In this document: positions 61,896-64,000 of the stretch, piece by piece
Layout: each line of letters starts with the position of its first letter
Position numbering within the stretch: position 1 is the stretch's first letter
Made by a program: the position numbers and the translations under genes
From: Streptomyces sp. AM 4-1-1
GTDB lineage: Bacteria > Actinomycetota > Actinomycetes > Streptomycetales > Streptomycetaceae
NCBI RefSeq assembly: GCF_029167625.1
Contig: NZ_CP119145.1
Location: forward strand, 4,154,001-4,218,000
DNA length: 64,000 bases
Direction of reading: 5' to 3'
Notes under the pieces: model-generated
Database searches by the model: none
Told to the model about the DNA's origin: nothing
What the model saw: the letters and a program-made list of their open reading frames with translations, nothing else

Positions 61896-63040
61896 CCGAG
61901 GGACTGCTCGATGCCGTGCGGCAGCGGCTGGCGCAGAACGGCACCGATCCGACCCCGGCCGGAGTCGCCGCCGCGCTGCGGGCCCAGGGGCGGATCCTTG
62001 GCGACGCCGAGGTGCTGGGCGTGGCGAAGGAACTGCGAGGCGAACTGGTCGGGACCGGAGTGCTGGAACCTCTGCTCGCGGACCCCGCCGTTTCGGACGT
62101 GCTGGTGTCCGCCCCGGACCGGGTCTGGGTGGACCGGGGCGGCGGGCTCGAACTCACCGGGGTGACCTTCCAGGACGCGGCCGCGGTCCGTCGGCTGGCA
62201 CAACGGCTCGCGGCGGTGGCCGGGCGGCGGCTCGACGACGCCCACCCCTGGGTGGACGCACGGCTGCCCGATGGGACACGCATGCACGCGGTGCTGCCGC
62301 CCGTCTCCGTCGGCTCGACCTGTCTGTCGTTGCGCGTGGTGCGCCCCCAGGCCTTCTCACTGGCGGAGTTGGTTGCGGCGGGGACGATTCCGCCGGGCGG
62401 TGAGGAAGTGCTCCGGGCGCTGGTCGAGGCCCGGGTCTCGTACCTGATCAGCGGAGGTACGGGCGCGGGAAAGACGACGCTGCTGTCGAGTCTGCTCGGC
62501 GCTGTGGGGGAGCGGGAGCGGATCGTGCTCGCGGAGGACTCCGCGGAGCTGCGGCCCGACCACCCACACGTCGTGAGACTGGAGTCACGACCCGCCAACC
62601 AGGAAGGGGCGGGCCGGGTGACTCTCCGGGATCTGGTGCGCCAGGCGCTGCGGATGCGGCCCGACCGGCTGGTGGTCGGGGAGGTCCGGGGTTCGGAGGT
62701 CACGGAATTGCTGGCCGCTCTCAATACTGGCCACGAAGGCGGCTGTGGAACGGTCCACGCCAACGCGGCCGAGCACGTACCTGCCCGGCTGGAGGCGCTG
62801 GGCACCGCGGCCGGGCTGGATCGGGTGGCGCTGCACAGTCAGTTGGCCGCGGCGCTGTCGGTGGTGGTCCATCTCGTACGGGACAGGGGCGGGCGGCGGC
62901 GCATCGCCGAGGTACACGTGCTGGAGCGGGATGCGGCCGGCCTGGTCGTCACGGTTCCGGCGCTGCGGTGGGGGTCCGATGGATTCGTGCGTGAGCGTGG
63001 CTGGGAGCGGCTGCGTTCGTTGCTCGGAGGTCCGAGGTGA
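61892..63040 (+). CDS. cpaF: CpaF/TadA secretion ATPase
   Basis: 382 residues. N-terminal helical domain, then VSDVLVSAPDRVWVDRGGGLEL and the ATPase core with Walker A SGGTGAGKTTLL, Asp box IVLAEDSAEL, Walker B region LRMRPDRLVVGEVRGSEVTELL and His box NTGHEGGCGTVHANAAEHVPARLEAL. It powers assembly or secretion of Tad/Flp-type pili. It is shorter than the roughly 450-residue CpaF of Gram-negatives, as usual in Streptomyces. Overlaps the upstream gene and the downstream tadB (GTGA). Confidence 0.94.
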   Translation: MTEGLLDAVRQRLAQNGTDPTPAGVAAALRAQGRILGDAEVLGVAKELRGELVGTGVLEPLLADPAVSDVLVSAPDRVWVDRGGGLELTGVTFQDAAAVRRLAQRLAAVAGRRLDDAHPWVDARLPDGTRMHAVLPPVSVGSTCLSLRVVRPQAFSLAELVAAGTIPPGGEEVLRALVEARVSYLISGGTGAGKTTLLSSLLGAVGERERIVLAEDSAELRPDHPHVVRLESRPANQEGAGRVTLRDLVRQALRMRPDRLVVGEVRGSEVTELLAALNTGHEGGCGTVHANAAEHVPARLEALGTAAGLDRVALHSQLAAALSVVVHLVRDRGGRRRIAEVHVLERDAAGLVVTVPALRWGSDGFVRERGWERLRSLLGGPR

Positions 63041-63942
63041 GCGGCGGTCCGGCGGCCGCGGGGTCGGGGACGGACGTGGGACTGTCGGTGTTGGTGACCG
63101 CTTCCGCGGCGCTGTGCGCGGGGGCAGCGGCTTGGCTGGTGGCCGGACGGGACCGCGGGCTGCGCCGGGCGCGGACGCTGTTTTCGGGGCTCCCGGGCGA
63201 AGCGGCGGAACCGCCACTGTCCGCGGAGCGGGTGCTGCCGGTGTTGAAGCAATGGGCCGGTGGACGCCGGGAATGGCTGTGCCTGCCCATGGCTGTCGTG
63301 TTCGCCGTGTGGGGTCAGTCGTTGTTGCCATTGATCGCGGGAGCCGTAGCGGTGCCGCTGGTCCGGAGATGGCTGCGTCGGCGAAACCTCAAGCGCGAAC
63401 GGGAGCTGCGGGCAGACGAGGTGATGGCCCTGTGCGGCGCGGTGGTCGGGGAGTTGAGGTCCGGACACGAGCCGGGGCAGGCATTGCTGGTCGGTGCGCG
63501 GGAGACCGGCGCGCTCGGCGGTGCGGAGGCAGCGGTGCTGGCGGCGGCGCAGTTCGGCGGAGATGTGCCGTGGGCGCTGCGCCAGGCCGCACGTGAATCG
63601 GGGCTGGAGGGCCTGGCGGGAGTGGCGGCCTGTTGGCGGGTGGCCGTGGACGGTGGTGCGGGTCTCGCTACCGGACTCGACCGTCTTGAGTCCGCGCTTC
63701 GGAAGGAACGGCGTCGGCGTGAGGAGTTGCGCGCCCAGCTCGCGGGAGCCTGGTCGACGGTCGTCGTGTTGGCGTCGCTGCCGGTGGTGGGCCTGTTGTT
63801 GGGCGCCGCGCTGGGGGCCGACCCGTTACGGGTGCTGCTGCACACGCCAGGCGGACTGCTCTGCCTCGCAACGGGGGCCGTGTTGGAGGCCGTGGGTCTC
63901 TTCTGGGCGGCTCGGATCGTCCGGTCAGGGGAGGCGGCGTGA
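63037..63942 (+). CDS. tadB: TadB-like type II/IV secretion membrane protein
   Basis: 301 residues, GTG start overlapping the cpaF stop. A hydrophobic N-terminus (LSVLVTASAALCAGAAAWLV), a membrane pair near residue 90 (LCLPMAVVFAVWGQSLLPLIAGAVAVPLV), the GspF/T2SSF domain with ALCGAVVGELRSGHEPGQAL and LATGLDRLESALRKERRRREELRAQLAGAWSTVVVLASLPVVGLLLG, and a C-terminal hydrophobic pair. This is the inner-membrane platform protein for Tad pilus assembly. Confidence 0.9.
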   Translation: MSGGPAAAGSGTDVGLSVLVTASAALCAGAAAWLVAGRDRGLRRARTLFSGLPGEAAEPPLSAERVLPVLKQWAGGRREWLCLPMAVVFAVWGQSLLPLIAGAVAVPLVRRWLRRRNLKRERELRADEVMALCGAVVGELRSGHEPGQALLVGARETGALGGAEAAVLAAAQFGGDVPWALRQAARESGLEGLAGVAACWRVAVDGGAGLATGLDRLESALRKERRRREELRAQLAGAWSTVVVLASLPVVGLLLGAALGADPLRVLLHTPGGLLCLATGAVLEAVGLFWAARIVRSGEAA

Positions 63943-64000
63943 GCGCGGTGAGCGAAGTGGTGGGGAGGGTTGACCTCTTTGGTTCAGCGGGGTGCGCCGG
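63939..64000 (+). CDS. Start of next tad-cluster gene, cut by window edge
   Basis: The GTGA overlap with the tadB stop opens a frame reading to the window edge (VSAVSEVVGRVDLFGSAG). By analogy it should be the TadC-like partner, but too little is visible. A TTG at 63971 preceded by GGGGAGGG could be the true start instead. Confidence 0.3.
   Translation, partial: MSAVSEVVGRVDLFGSAGCA

Overview
High G+C sequence with the codon bias, frequent GTG/TTG starts and gene content of Streptomyces (WhiB-like WblA, DUF317 proteins, the Crp/nth/acs block, a tad secretion cluster). The window is a junction. Positions 1 to about 30.4 kb are accessory DNA. From the tRNA-Pro gene at 30473-30546 to the right end lies conserved chromosomal core.

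Accessory part 1 (1-15.9 kb). A minus-strand group holds a nucleotide-sugar dehydrogenase, a nucleotide-sugar epimerase and a nuclease-like gene cut by the window edge. It is followed by a plus-strand methionyl-tRNA synthetase gene. A six-gene minus-strand operon (12544 down to 5101) comes next: SAM methyltransferase, an N,N-dimethylformamidase-like protein, glycosyltransferase, polytopic membrane protein, FkbM methyltransferase and histidine phosphatase. The dimethylformamidase-like gene is split by an intact IS3-type element (9886-11373) flanked by a 3-bp target duplication. Removing the element and one copy of the duplication restores the frame exactly. Divergent from the operon are a HTH-plus-P-loop-kinase protein and a second small kinase-like protein. 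A reductase and a HAD phosphatase close the block. Together these look like an undescribed sugar or small-molecule modification pathway. The product cannot be deduced.

Accessory part 2 (about 16-30.4 kb). This is an integrative and mobilizable element: two DUF317-type genes, a lipoprotein, a MOB relaxase with its accessory protein, a membrane protein, a DnaC-like ATPase that apparently starts at CTG, a replication-initiation-like protein, an XRE regulator, an excisionase and a tyrosine integrase. The integrase has a LacI-type HTH domain inside its catalytic domain. No FtsK/TraB-type DNA pump is visible. Three copies of a CCGGTT-N5-AACCGG palindrome lie in front of element genes and look like a shared operator. 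Two uncharacterised cargo genes lie between the integrase and the tRNA-Pro gene.

Core part (30.5-64 kb). The order is metallophosphoesterase, YqeY, bifunctional PBP, wblA, two Get3/ArsA-like ATPases, DUF4177, RidA, NUDIX, MBL-fold, crp, nth, CoA-type NUDIX, MarP-like serine protease, EphE-like hydrolase, holin-like membrane protein, nhaA and acsA. From established knowledge this matches the Mycobacterium tuberculosis ponA2-whiB4-BagAB-crp-nth-marP-ephE-acs neighbourhood closely, so the block is ancient in Actinobacteria. It continues with a SulP transporter that has a repetitive tail, a deacetylase-like lipoprotein, a CooC-like ATPase, a protein with a degenerate Fic motif, a HAD-IB phosphatase and the start of a tad cluster (CpaE-like, CpaF, TadB).
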